The notes: a model not told the origin generated them from the sequence alone. A DNA stretch of 64,000 nt from Biomphalaria glabrata (GCF_947242115.1 NC_074726.1:10558470-10622469); one strand, 5' to 3'; numbered from the stretch's first letter, positions 43,571 through 54,889 are shown. Made by a program: numbers and translations.

Positions 43571-43571
43571 A

Positions 43572-43572
43572 T

Positions 43573-43646
<74 letters not shown>

Positions 43647-43700
43647 CCTACATACCTACATACATACATACATACATACATACATACATACATACATACA

Positions 43701-43730
<30 letters not shown>
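43572..43730. repeat. (GATA)n then (CATA)n microsatellite
   Basis: GATA units (about 43572-43645) change to CATA units (about 43646-43730). The CATA run resumes after the LTR element at 47448, showing that the element inserted into it. Confidence 0.97.
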
Positions 43731-43731
<1 letters not shown>

Positions 43732-43942
43732 GTCAGGTTTAGGATTTATTTGCGTTTTTAGCTAGCTGTATACTGTTAAGGTCCCGGGGTTCAACCTGAC
43801 AAGAACATCACTCACACACAGTCGTACATACAGTAAACAACTAGGTGAATAGTTTAAATAACAACAAAAATAAATGAATTTAATTGTATGAAACATATAT
43901 GTGTATGTACAATGAGGATGACAAATAGACAGTATATATATT

Positions 43943-43990
<48 letters not shown>

Positions 43991-44597
43991 GATATATATA
44001 AAGATATTATACAATAATTAATTTATGCACCTTTGCTACGGCTATTAACTTGTCACCCGGGCTTTATGGTCCACCAGACTCTGACCGACTGGCGTCACAA
44101 CACTGCCAACCTCGGTAATAGTAAAGTTTGACAATGACAATAAAAAAAACTGCAATATGTATTTCTGAGACGGCAAGCGACGCCCACAACTCCAACACTG
44201 GCACCCTATAGACGAAATAAACACAATACTCTCAACTTCTACACTAAAAATAGAAATAGTGACAACCTCATACAGCATACAATAATAGATATCACAAACG
44301 AATAACTCACCCTAAACAGGGGTCCCAAAAATCCAACTGAATAATAAGTCCGAGAAAATGGTACAGACAAATAACGTTTTACGGGCCAACACACCGTCCG
44401 TTACAACCAAACTCAGAGGGTGAACTGCCTCATGACAAAGAATGACCCATAGATGTCACCGGACTTTGTGACGTAGCAAAACAATTCAAAAAAAAAAAAA
44501 TACAAGACACTCTCGCCCCGTACACGTACTACCAGTAGAGGAAATAAAAAAACAGAGTTAGGAGAAAGAAATAGACACTTGTCTATACTACACGACA
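43731..44597 (-). repeat. 3' LTR of the Gypsy element (867 bp)
   Basis: It starts TGTCAGGTTTAGG and ends CACGACA on the plus strand, with TGTC/GACA inverted ends. It contains a (TA)n run at about 43950-43985. It is nearly identical to 46587-47447. Confidence 0.95.
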
Positions 44598-44609
44598 TCC
44601 CCCCTCCTC
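44598..44609 (-). other. Polypurine tract of the Gypsy element
   Basis: On the minus strand the sequence is gaggagggggga directly before the LTR, as expected for the plus-strand primer site of an LTR retrotransposon. Confidence 0.8.
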
Positions 44610-45049
44610 GACGAACTGGAAATTTTGAAAGAAATTCCAGTAATCAAAAATCCTTTCGAAGACAAAACTTTGTAGAAAGAACAAGGAAGAACAAAAATAT
44701 CATAAGTGCATCTATGTGACATTTCAAAATGTAATAATGGAAGAAAAAAATGATGGGGAGTCATCAATTAATGAACCAAGGAGACACAATACACGTCAAG
44801 ATAAAGATCCAATAACAAAGAAAAGTTGGTTACCTTGACTTTAAAGGTGACCCATATCAACTTGGGCCAAGAACCAAGTTATATTACAAAATCATATTTA
44901 CAAATACAACATTAATATAATATACCAAATTATATTCATGGTAAATAAATACATATTATATTCTTGAAATTAGTAGCATTTGCATAATATAAAACACAAG
45001 TTCAAATGTTATAACACATAGAGACATAATATAAATGGCGGATGGAAGT

Positions 45050-45621
45050 CTATATCAATCTTAAACAAAGATCAGCCAGCAGATTGTTCTCTCCCTTTAC
45101 GTGGGCAACGTCAAAGGAGTAGTTTTGTAGCATCAATGCCCATCTTGTGATACGTGCAATGGTAAAGTTTGTGCTCCTTAGATACGATAAGGCCTTGTGA
45201 TCAGTCAGCAGGGGAAATCTTTTACCTGCTGAATACCTGTCCAGTTTCTTTACAGAATATACTATGGCTAATCCTTCCCGTTCAATAATAGAGTACTTCT
45301 GCTCCCGAGGCAACAATTTACGGCTTACGTACTTTATGGGATGTAACATGCCTTTGATACACTGACAGAGAATGCCAGAAATTCCTTTATCTGAAGCATC
45401 TGTCTGAAGAAAAAAAAAGTTAGAGAAGTATCAGGTAAACGAAGAATAGGATACTTACTCAGACAAGTCTTCAGCCTATTCAATGCCAACGCACACTTGC
45501 AGTTCCAGTTTACTTCCATAGGTATATTGGAACGTTTGACCAACAAAGCAAATATATATATAAATATATATATATATATAAAACAGAGAATCAAAGTTAT
45601 CATATCGTTACCCCCGCGCAC
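45050..45621 (-). pseudogene. Gypsy RT end/RNase H remnant
   Basis: The minus-strand translation includes YVSRKLLPREQKYSIIEREG, RFPLLTDHKALSYL and RITRWALMLQNYSFDVAHVK, the RNase H region of Ty3/Gypsy Pol, preceded by LNRLKTCLSKYPILRLPD from the end of the RT. It is a fossil fragment inside the element at 43731-47447. Confidence 0.85.
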
Positions 45622-45680
45622 TTATACGATGTGGGACAACTACAATAGTTCTACCTCCAAGTTTGGACTTGTCTAAATAT

Positions 45681-45863
45681 TTAACTGCTCTCGCAACATC
45701 GGCCAGGTTCCTTAACTTTACATGACCTACGCCCATCGACTTCCTTATCTCTATCATATTCAGCTTTCCGTTCCTTCACATATTTCTCTAGCCTTTCCCC
45801 TTCGTACCCCATAGCACGGCCATCACTAATAAATTGTGACGTTACCGTTAACCTGGTTTCCAT
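45681..45863 (-). pseudogene. Gag-like remnant of the Gypsy element
   Basis: The minus-strand frame has MGYEGERLEKYVKERKAEYD, similar to the N-terminal part of Gag proteins of mollusc Gypsy elements (an 'LGYEGEELxKFVKE' type motif). It lies on the 5' side of the RT/RNase H remnant, as expected. Confidence 0.5.
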
Positions 45864-46565
45864 GGTCTAAGTGCCTTACTGTGTTAAGATAAATCAACTA
45901 ATACTATTATTATTATTACTATGATATACTATAATATACAGACATAAGATGTAAACTACAACCTATGAGTGTGTCGTATGGCAAAGAAAGAGAAAACCTA
46001 TCTGAGCAGTATCCAACGTCGGAGAGAAAACGCCTCACTCCAGGCCGATGCGTAGAAAGGTAGCTGCTACAGGGACTTCCAAAACACCAACACAGGAACG
46101 ATGGCCTCTAACACATGTATCAACGGTCAATCCCCACACACTTGTCTGTTGTCGGGAGCGAGAAGACACTCGTCACTCGGTCATAAGTGAAGCACAAAAT
46201 TACATGAAAGAAAAAATTAAATAAATGAATATAAATCATAATCTTGAAATATCAACACCTATAGTCATATGATGATGAGTTCAAAATCATAAATGATAAA
46301 TTTAGCATTGGTACAATCCTCAATATCAACAATCAACACATATGGTAATATGGCGGTGAATTCAAACAAATTAATGATAAATTTAACAATGTTTCAAGCC
46401 TCTGCTACTTTTGATGTCCAAACAATTATGAGAAGTACACAAACAATTTTTTTTTCTTCAGCAAATTGTACCCAATACATCAAATATAAATACAGTATAT
46501 ATATATTTTTTTTATTTTATAAGATAACAAGACTAGATAAGACAATCTATGACCTAGTAGTCACA

Positions 46566-46583
46566 GCCGGACTCTGAGCCCCA
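46566..46583 (-). other. Primer-binding site of the Gypsy element
   Basis: The minus strand reads TGGGGCTCAGAGTCCGGC, three bases inside the 5' LTR. The TGG start is complementary to a tRNA CCA end. The primer tRNA was not identified. Confidence 0.65.
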
Positions 46584-46586
46584 TTT

Positions 46587-46798
46587 TGTCAGGTTTAGGA
46601 TTTATTTGCGTTTTTAGCTAGCTGTATACTGTTAAGGTCCCGGGGTTCAACCTGACAAGAACATCACTCATACACAGTCGTACATACAGTAAACAACTAG
46701 GTGAATAGTTTAAATAACAACAAAAATAAATGAATTTAATTGTATGAAACATATATGTGTATGTACAATGAGGATGACAAATAGACAGTATATATATT

Positions 46799-46840
<42 letters not shown>

Positions 46841-47447
46841 GATATATATAAAGATATTATACAATAATTAATTTATGCACCTTTGCTACGGCTATTAACT
46901 TGTCACCCTGGCTTTATGGTCCACCAGACTCTGACCGACTGGCGTCACAACACTGCCAACCTCGGTAATAGTAAAGTTTGACAATGACAATAAAAAAAAC
47001 TGCAATATGTATTTCTGAGACGGCAAGCGACGCCCACAACTCCAACACTGGCACCCTATAGACGAAATAAACACAATACTCTCAACTTCTACACTAAAAA
47101 TAGAAATAGTGACAACCTCATACAGCATACAATAATAGATATCACAAACGAATAACTCACCCTAAACAGGGGTCCCAAAAATCCAACTGAATAATAAGTC
47201 CGAGAAAATGGTACAGACAAATAACGTTTTACGGGCCAACACACCGTCCGTTACAACCAAACTCAGAGGGTGAACTGCCTCATGACAAAGAATGACCCAT
47301 AGATGTCACCGGACTTTGTGACGTAGCAAAACAATTCAAAACAAAAAAAATACAAGACACTCTCGCCCCGTACACGTACTACCAGTAGAGGAAATAAAAA
47401 AACAGAGTTAGGAGAAAGAAATAGACACTTGTCTATACTACACGACA
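46587..47447 (-). repeat. 5' LTR of the Gypsy element (861 bp)
   Basis: Nearly identical to 43731-44597. The main difference is the length of the internal TA run. It is followed directly by the resumed (CATA)n tract. Confidence 0.95.
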
Positions 47448-47454
47448 ACATACA

Positions 47455-47488
<34 letters not shown>

Positions 47489-47494
47489 CATAGA
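47448..47494. repeat. (CATA)n continuation after the Gypsy element
   Basis: About eleven further CATA units follow, which were contiguous with 43646-43730 before the insertion. Confidence 0.95.
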
Positions 47495-48289
47495 TTAGTC
47501 TAATTTAGTCGAATGGTCAAATATAATATCCAGAATATATCTGAAAGATATCCGGAACCGTCGCCGGATACCATCTATAAGTGGAAGAAAATAGTTTGTG
47601 TTACTGAACATGTCGCAAAATTTCAGATAAACATGCCCTTTACACACTTTTTTTTATTTCACCTCTTTATTTCAAGTTTTTATTACCATACATCTATGCA
47701 ACTCGTAACTTCATGGAAACTAAAACCTACTGGGTGGGAAAACAACTAACATTGAATAGTTATTTTTTTAAATTTCGCTCTATAAGTTCTATAAAGATGG
47801 CATTGTCTTTTTTAAAAAGTATTTTTACCATACTTCTGACCAAGTCACTCCTTCATTGAACGTGGAGACCATAAGCCTGGATCCAAGAGCCTGGATCCAG
47901 CAACCTGAACAGCTGATCTTCCTATAACGATTTTCCTATAAATTCAACTGTTGATGTATATCGCCGATAAAGGAATTATTAGCTCGTTGGCAACACGGGG
48001 AAATCTTTAACTAGATCGTTAAAATTTTTCAAAGTAAAAAATAAATAAATGTCAGTTTGGCTGTATACTAAATGTAGGTCTAGAGCCAGCATGGCGTAGT
48101 CAGCCTTATTACCGTAATTATGCAATAACAGAGTAAATTTAAAAATGATTCAATATTATTGGACGCTTATAAGCGTAGCTTATATTATTTTGCAAAACTC
48201 TAGATCTAGAATTATCTCTAGTCTACACATGAAGAGTTCTAAATCAGAAATTTAGTTTAGTTGTAGTGTTCACACTATGGCGTGCGTGA
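47495..48289. other. AT-rich non-coding DNA
   Basis: No exon recognised. A short duplication 'agcctggatcca' occurs near 47875-47900. Confidence 0.4.
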
Positions 48290-48515
48290 ACAAAACCGAA
48301 TGACAGACTTCACCGACGACTTTGCGCTACTCGGGTCTACAAATAAATGCATGCAAGGAATGACGAGAGCCTAGAGTGAAATGCACCCAAAATGGGCCTT
48401 AGAATAAACTTGGATATGACTAAAATTTTGCGAGTGGGATATAACTCAAAGGGTGCTTCCGTCAGACTTGGCGAGTCAGAACTTGAAGAATTGGACAAGT
48501 TCATATATATATAAT
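48290..48515 (+). mobile_element. LINE RT fragment, plus strand
   Basis: It encodes TDFTDDFALLGSTN (a degraded FADD box), then GLRINLDMTKILRVGYNSKG and VRLGESELEELDKF, as in the minus-strand LINE at 29290-29955. At least one frame change is present. It stops at a TA run, and an opposite-strand LINE piece follows at 48720. Confidence 0.75.
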
Positions 48516-48719
48516 GCTTGTCTTCGAGTCCGAAGATTAGTGAGGAATGCAGTATTTCCCGTGGCTGCTCTGCCCCAGCTGTGACCAACATATTTTGCCA
48601 CTTCCAGGGCAAGCATAACCATTGTCCGCAGGCGGTCGATTTAGATTTTCTTTTCGCCGTCTGCGTTTGTCCTCGGCAGCAGATTTTCTTTTGGTCTCAA
48701 ATGTGTATCCCGCGGCCTT

Positions 48720-49145
48720 CGTGAGTGACCTCTAGCTGTCTCGTTCTGAGGCTGCATGAAACCAGGTGCTCTCTTCTATGTCAGTCTAGGAAAGTTGACG
48801 CCTAAGCTGATCTCTGAAGCATTTCCGTGGGGCGCCTCTGTTACGTCGACCACCTTTTAGCTTCCCAAAAAAGACTGCCTTTGGCATACGTTCGTCTGCC
48901 ATACGGGATACGTGCCCTACCCAGCGCAACTGTCGGACCAAAAGAAGTCCCTCTATACTGTCCATACCGTCGTTCGCAAGGACATCGCAATTTGTAGTGC
49001 GGTCTTGCCACCGTATGTCCATGATGGAGCGCAAGCATCTTTGGTGGAAGCGCTCAAGAAGTCTTAGGCGTTTCCTGTATAGTATGTCTCATAGCCACAC
49101 AGAAGCGTTGAGAGAACCACCGCCTATTAGACATTGATTTTTGTA
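48720..49145 (-). mobile_element. LINE RT C-terminal fragment, minus strand
   Basis: The minus strand reads LRSIMDIRWQDRTTNCDVLA, LVRQLRWVGHVSRMADERMP and GAPRKCFRDQLRRQL, typical of the C-terminal part of endonuclease-RT LINEs. An upstream trace of a YETYYT/LLCG thumb motif lies near 49110. Together with 48290-48515 it forms an inverted arrangement of pieces from similar LINEs. Confidence 0.85.
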
Positions 49146-49184
49146 GGCTGGCGGAGCGATCTGTTCTGGCACATTTAAAAAATG

Positions 49185-49320
49185 AATTTAATGACGTCAA
49201 AGGAAAACAAATTCCATTACGTCACAATAGTCTAGTACCAAAAAATGTCTTAATTAACACGAGAAATTTAACGAGGTTCATAGACATTGGTGCACTTGAG
49301 TTCTAATAGAATTCATTTAA
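49185..49320. repeat. Repeat family I
   Basis: 'taatgacgtcaaaggaaaac', 'attacgtcacaatagtctag' and 'cgagaaatttaacgagg' match 40985-41160. Confidence 0.65.
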
Positions 49321-49324
49321 AGAG

Positions 49325-49870
49325 TATTAAAGTCCCATTTTTGGGGTTTTGTCTGTCAGTCTGTCCTTCCGTCATGATAATATAAAAAAAAACTAAAAGC
49401 TATTGAAAATTTCATTCACATTTAATATTCCTTCCGAAACATCCCTATAGTTTTAAGTATCTATAATAGATTGTTCCGGATATTTGTATATATAATGAGA
49501 GAAAAAGAGAATCCCAGATAAATCTAATATCGTTAATTAAATTTTTGGAATGGCCTCGTATGAAACTTAGATGTACTATAGCCTGATGATGTGTCTTTGC
49601 AACGTTTAAGCATGGAAATTAAATGTAAAGCTAGAAGAGCAAACAAACATTAGTTGGCATTGAATTGTTTTTCACAAAAACTTCCGGCACAAAATATTAT
49701 AGATACTTAAATCTATTGATATGTTTCGGAAGGAACATTAGAGGTCAAATCAGATTTTGGAGTTGTTTTTTTTATTTAAAGGTGACGGACAGACTGACGG
49801 ACAGATAAAACGCACAAACAATAAGCGTCTTTTTTTTTCTGATGAGGCTCTAAAAGAAACAAAATTTGAT
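49325..49870. repeat. Long imperfect inverted repeat (foldback)
   Basis: Left-arm words 'tctgtcagtctgtccttccg', 'ttccttccgaaacatccc' and 'taagtatctataata' recur in reverse complement in the right arm (49683-49810: 'tattatagatacttaa', 'gtttcggaaggaacatt', 'gacggacagactgacgg'). The arms are about 150 bp and imperfect, with roughly 200 bp between them. Confidence 0.75.
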
Positions 49871-51140
49871 TATTAAAAAAATTTTGAGGGAACTTATTTG
49901 TACCATGTTTCTCCGCTGCTTGCCACGTCACTGCACGAAAATCATTGAACAAAACGTTCAGTTTTAAAAAAGGTGTGTGATACTTATATACAAAGTGCCT
50001 TCTTAGCCTTTATAACTAACATAAATGTTTTCTTTTAATTTTAGCAGCTAGTTGACCAGAAAAAAAAACACAAAAAAACACCTTTAACTAATATTTATTT
50101 ATGTTGTGAATATTTACAACATGTGTCATAAATATATTTGACTTTGCGATACTAAAAATAAAAAGAAAAATGTCTTTCATTGTTAACATATTGTAACATT
50201 ATCTCCCTTTTGAATATGCATTGTTTTAGAATTGGTGTATTTTTTATGAAAAATCGCTTGAATAATTACTTTTATAAATTAAACGGTTTGCTTTAGAAAC
50301 CCAAACGGGGGCCGCTAAAAAGGAAAATAATAATTTGGCTAGAAAATTGGAAAATATTTATTTTGAATGGACTGTAACTTCAAAGAAAAGTTAAACCTTA
50401 ATCTTGATTTAGTTCTATCTATTTATATCTTTGAAACAAATCATTAAATTTTTTTTACACTTTGGACTATGATTGAAGATTGAGTCAACTGTAGTAGAAG
50501 AATTTTTTTTAAAGTTTGCTTTAAATCAACTTTAGTTTTACGTTTTCACGAGATCTTGAGATAATAACAGTCATCTGTTGATCTTTATTTCTAAATAGTT
50601 TGTTTTTATTCCCCTTATTACGCATTATCTCCCAACAACAGTTATGCATAGCTTTTACTCTGAAGATGGTTTAATGTGTAACAGGTTTTTTTTTATCCCA
50701 ATACTTGCATTTCTTGATTTAAAAGAAAATAAGAAACACTCATCTCTTTGTTTCAATGCAAGTGTAAACTAATACAGTAATTAAAAGTGCATTTTTATTG
50801 ACAGGACTATAATGCAACGTCAAAAATAAGCTTTTTCGTTTAAATTGTTTTTTAATTTCTAATTGTAAGGTTATTAAAATAGCAAATACGCACTTCAAAA
50901 AATTTAATAGGATATGTCTACGATGTTAAGGTCGTAATGATTGCAAAAGAAAAATTCAATTAAAAAAATAGTTTTAAAATTTAAAATTATTTGATTTTGT
51001 ATTATTTGTATTTATTGTGCATAATTTTGCTAATAGATTGTAATCTCATTATTTTTTAGGTATGTAATTACATAAGGATTTAAAAAGCATTTTGACTTTA
51101 ACTACTGATTTTTCTTTATTCATTTAAATGTTATTGACAG
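49871..51140. other. AT-rich non-coding DNA
   Basis: No exon recognised. A trace of family J lies at 50300 ('aaacgggggccgctaaa'). The promoter of the GIMAP gene could be in this stretch, but no clear TATA or initiator was singled out. Confidence 0.4.
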
Positions 51141-51246
51141 TTTGCCAACCTAAAGTCGATGCCTCTACATTCTGCAGAAAGTCTTGCTTCCCAAGACAAA
51201 CAATTCTCTGCTGCCGATTCTTGTCAATCAAAGTCAGAGCAGAAAG
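51141..51246 (+). other. Possible upstream exon of the GIMAP gene
   Basis: It is bordered by a good acceptor (ttattgacag) and donor (GTAATT) and 106 bp long. One frame is open and reads MPLHSAESLASQDKQF from an internal ATG, but that frame does not join in phase to 52511 or to 52693. It may be a 5' untranslated exon, belong to another transcript, or be a chance structure. Confidence 0.35.
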
Positions 51247-51679
51247 GTAATTAAATGTATTTATGAGCATTCACGATTTCAACGACTATGCTGTGTAATT
51301 AGACATTAGTGGAATTTATCTTTTGCTTCAGTCACTTATGTAGTTCCCAACGTTAGTCACCACTGGAAAGGATTACAGTCTATCAGGTTCTTTTGTCACT
51401 TGGTTTAAGGGATTACTAACAAACAATTAATTACTACTAATAAACTCCACACAAAAAACTACCGCTTTCCAGGAAAATAATAATAACTTTAATATCCCAA
51501 GAAATACATAATAACAGCAACACTCTCAGAAAATATTAACCACACAAACACCAGTCCAGGGAGCAACAGACTACACATCCAAAACCATCACGTGTTCACA
51601 TTCATACCTGGGCATATAAACAAAGGGATATAACTCTGTCATACCAAAATTGCAACAGTGTCTAGTTCCCTTATTCTAT

Positions 51680-51890
51680 AAGCTAGGACCGATTCATACA
51701 AGTGCTCCTTGTTCCCTAGTGCCGTTAGAGAATGGAATAAGTTTCAATTATTAGACAGGAAAACCAACGGCGTAGCAGAGCATAACTCACTAATAAACAT
51801 GCATGACTAGATTGACACATGAATTGTGTGGGACATAATTATCTTCTTTTTTTATGCAACGTCTGTAAACTACAAGATATGATTGGATAA
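51680..51890 (+). mobile_element. LINE 3' end
   Basis: It encodes RTDSYKCSLFPSAVREWNKF, the conserved tail of CR1/RTE-like reverse transcriptases, followed by the 3' sequence shared with 33990-34090 ('catgcatgactagattgac'). Confidence 0.65.
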
Positions 51891-51899
51891 GCGATTACT

Positions 51900-52510
51900 T
51901 TTATAATAATATAAGAATACATAATTTTAAAAAACTTCTTACATTTTTTTTATATATTTGTATGAATCCTGCCAACTGGAAAGATACTCTAATACTCAAA
52001 TCCGAAATATTTTTAAATTTCAAAGTTCGGTTAAAAATAATGAAGGTATCATTTGATGCAATCCATTCACGTTTTTACTTTAGTAAAGAGTAACAGCTTT
52101 TCAATGGGGGTGGTGAAAACTTCATTCAGAGCTTTCAGTTTTTGAGAATTTTAATTTATTTATAAAAAAAATTATGCAACACACGTAATTAGTAAAGCTA
52201 TTATATTTCTATAATTCAGCCAAATGCCTAATTACATTACCTCAACAAAAGAATTGTATAACAAGACTAGTTTGATAATAAAACAACAGTAGGTTAATAA
52301 CAAGTATTCAAATACAGTACTCAGAAATACCAACACTACCTTCTTGCTTACATCTTACTTATCGGCCATTTTCCGACTTCATTTTTATTTTAACAGCCAT
52401 AATCTTGCCCATTATCACAATGTGCAATGCATGGTCATAACACTTTTTAAAACAAAGAATGAGCCGCTAAACTTTGTCATTTAATTTTTACAAAAAAAAA
52501 TCATTTTCAG
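51900..52510. other. AT-rich non-coding DNA
   Basis: Intron or upstream flank of the GIMAP gene. Nothing else recognised. Confidence 0.4.
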
Positions 52511-54360
52511 CCTATTTCATCTAAAACAGATAATAAAACAGATGGGGGACTATCCATTGAAGCCACTTATTCAAAACCGAAATTGGAAAAAAAGGATGCA
52601 CTTTCAAAAAAGGTATTTGTGTGTTGGTGTTTAAGCTTTCTGACTATTTTACGTGATAAAAATAATACAGGAGTATTTATTTTGCGTTTCAGACTACTAT
52701 GAATGACTGTTTAAATCTTCTACTAATTGGAAAAACAGGAAACGGAAAAAGTGCTACTGGCAATACTATCCTAAAGAGGAAATCTTTCAAAAGTGACGCT
52801 AGCAGTGACTCCGTGACGTCTGAGGTCAAATATGAAGTTGCTGAACGCAGAAAACGCAAAATTAAAGTCGTGGATGGTCCTGGAATTGGGGACACTCATT
52901 ATATTGACGATATAGTAAAAGCAACAGAAATAGTAATGAATAAAATGAAAGACGCTGTTTTACTGAACCCTGATGGCTACCACGCCTTTCTTCTAGTCAT
53001 TAAATATGGAAATCGTTTAACCAAAGAAGACAAGGAGTGCATACGAATACTGAAAGCTATTTTTGGACCTGACTTTATTAAAAATTACTGCATACTGATA
53101 GTAACAAATGGAGACAGTTTCAAGCTCGATAAGAAGGAATCAAAGCAAACATTCAAACAATGGTGCGAGAAACAAGATGGCATTTTTAAAGATTTGTATG
53201 CAGAATGTGATCAAAGAGCAGTTTTGATAAACAATATCACTACAGACAAAAGGATAAGAAAGAAACAAATGACCAAATTACTTGAATGTATCGATACCTT
53301 ACAACACGGTAGTCGATGTTACACAAATAAACATTTTGAGTTCGCCACTAGGAACAGACAACAGTTGATGGCTGAAATAAAAGAACCACTGGTGCGTCAA
53401 AATGCTATTGAAACTATGAGTATCATTCTTCAGAAACTAGATGATATTAGACAAAAAGATACAAACACTCAAATAGAACATTTAAATTCTCTTCAAATCG
53501 AGGCTGAAGATCTCTTCAATTACGTAAACACAGTGGATGATAAAACAAATGTTCTTCAAGATACAATCTGCAGTGTAAATGGCCTTTGTAAACGTATTCA
53601 AGATAAAATAGAACACGTTGAAATTCTTTGCCGAGAACGAGAAGAGGCTTTGAGAAAAGAAGAGGAGACCAAAAAAGAATATCTTGATCAACTTAACAAG
53701 TTGGAAGAAAAATACAAGAAGAAACTCATGGAAGACGAACTACGAAAAGAAGAACTTTTAAAAATTAAAGAAAACATACGAGAAAAGGAAAGAAATCTGG
53801 AAGTAGATTTTCAGATGCGACAGCAACAACTGAAGCTAGAATTTGAAGAAGAAAGACAAAAAGCTCGTGAAAAAATAGAAGAAAAAGAAAGAGAGCTGGA
53901 AGAAGCAATGTCTAACCAGTTAGAAGACGAATGTACTTTGAGAAAAATATATGAAGAACGATATCGACTCGACTCGGAGATAGCAATTATGTTTCAAGAA
54001 ATTGAAGAAAAAGAAAAATCGATGTTAGATAAGATAGAAGTTGAGAGACTAGCAGCCACACAATTGATTGAGGAAGAGCAAGTAAAGTATGAAGAAAAAG
54101 TCAATGAAATGGAGAAAGAAATACAAGAACTTATAAAAACATTCGAAGAGGAAAAAGAACATATAACTATTGTTAATGCCTATTTGTTAACCCGATTCGC
54201 TGACGAAATTAGCATGATATTCATAGAACATGCAACTTTAAATGAGAAGCAAATGGCTGAATTGAAAGAAAAGTATGACAACTTGAAAAAACAATACGAA
54301 ACCCATCTAAAAGAAACGAGCCGAACTCCAGATTCTAACGAAAGATGCAGACAACAGTAA
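52511..54360 (+). CDS. GIMAP-like: GIMAP/AIG1-family GTPase with C-terminal coiled coil
   Basis: The main exon starts at 52693 after the acceptor gcgtttcag. From the ATG at 52699 it encodes 553 residues. G1 is GKTGNGKSATGN (11-22), the G2 Thr is near 40, G3 is DGPG (59-62; DTPG is more usual), the AIG1 conserved box is LTKEDKECIRILKAIFG (107-123), G4 is TNGD (136-139) and G5 is LINN (176-179). Residues about 280-545 are a Lys/Glu-rich coiled coil with no membrane span at the C-terminus. An 80-bp intron (52613-52692) separates a 102-bp exon (52511-52612) that is open and in frame, so translation may begin further upstream, but no ATG is present there. A polyA signal AATAAA lies at 54579. GIMAPs are septin/dynamin-like GTP-binding proteins linked to immune-cell survival in vertebrates and expanded in molluscs. 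Oligomerisation through the coiled coil is inferred. Confidence 0.93.
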
Positions 54361-54578
54361 CATTTCTTCCAGATTTATATTCATAGAGCATTTATATGAC
54401 GATGGTTATTAGTATAAAAATTATTTTAACCATTTTAGATAGATAGTCAGAATCTTTTGAATACGCTAATCACTTTGATTTTTAAACATGACATTTAGTT
54501 TTTCAAATCTGAAACTTAAAAAAAAAGCTGGTTACTAGATTCGTCTCAAACTCCTTTGGTCTATTTGAAAATTCGTAT

Positions 54579-54584
54579 AATAAA
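54579..54584 (+). terminator. Candidate polyadenylation signal of the GIMAP gene
   Basis: AATAAA lies about 220 bp after the stop codon, in AT-rich sequence and before the next LINE fragment. Confidence 0.5.
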
Positions 54585-54714
54585 GTTACTGAAATGGAGG
54601 ATGGATGCAATTGACTCAGATCGTCTTTGGCCAAAGGAAAACGAGACTTACTTTTAAAAAGACAAAGGACTATTAAAATAAACAGCTGGATATTATTGTC
54701 GCGGGATAAAACAG

Positions 54715-54885
54715 TTGATATATAAAGGAAAGCGACGGGAGAACAACATAAAAGAATGGAAGGGCCTGCCTTTGAAAGAGGTTCTAACTAACTAAGGCAA
54801 AAAGAGAGGAATGTCAAAGACTGTCGATGAATCTTGCATAGTGCCGAAAAGGTCGAACAGACTATGGGGTAGGTAAAGGTAAATC
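54715..54885 (+). mobile_element. LINE C-terminal tail
   Basis: The translation gives EWKGLPLKEVL (the end of a 'DNIKEWTGL' motif; the surrounding frame is shifted) and ends IVPKRSNRLWGR then stop, as in the tails of several LINEs. It is a short, frameshifted remnant just after the GIMAP gene. Confidence 0.6.
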
Positions 54886-54889
54886 TAAA

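Larger units (their letters stand above)
43731..47447 (-). mobile_element. Short Ty3/Gypsy LTR element, young, internally defective
   Basis: Two direct LTRs (867 and 861 bp) enclose about 1.99 kb. Orientation is minus: a purine tract (PPT) adjoins the LTR at 44597, a TGG-starting primer-binding site adjoins the LTR at 46587, and the coding scraps read on the minus strand. The recognised internal pieces are a Gag-like scrap (45681-45863) and an end-of-RT/RNase H region (45050-45621). The internal region is far shorter than a full gag-pol, so the element is broken, with several lesions. The LTRs differ by about three substitutions plus a length difference in a TA run, so insertion is recent. 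The flanks are ACATA on both sides, but this lies in a CATA repeat and cannot be called a target duplication with certainty. Confidence 0.92.

Noticed and set aside
43496-43729. Minus-strand frame of MYVCMYVC and LSIYLSIY repeats
   Set aside because: Translation of the GATA/CATA microsatellite.
44045-44278. 77-codon minus frame repeated identically at 46895-47128
   Set aside because: Identical because it lies in both LTRs of the Gypsy element; there is no sign that it is a host gene.
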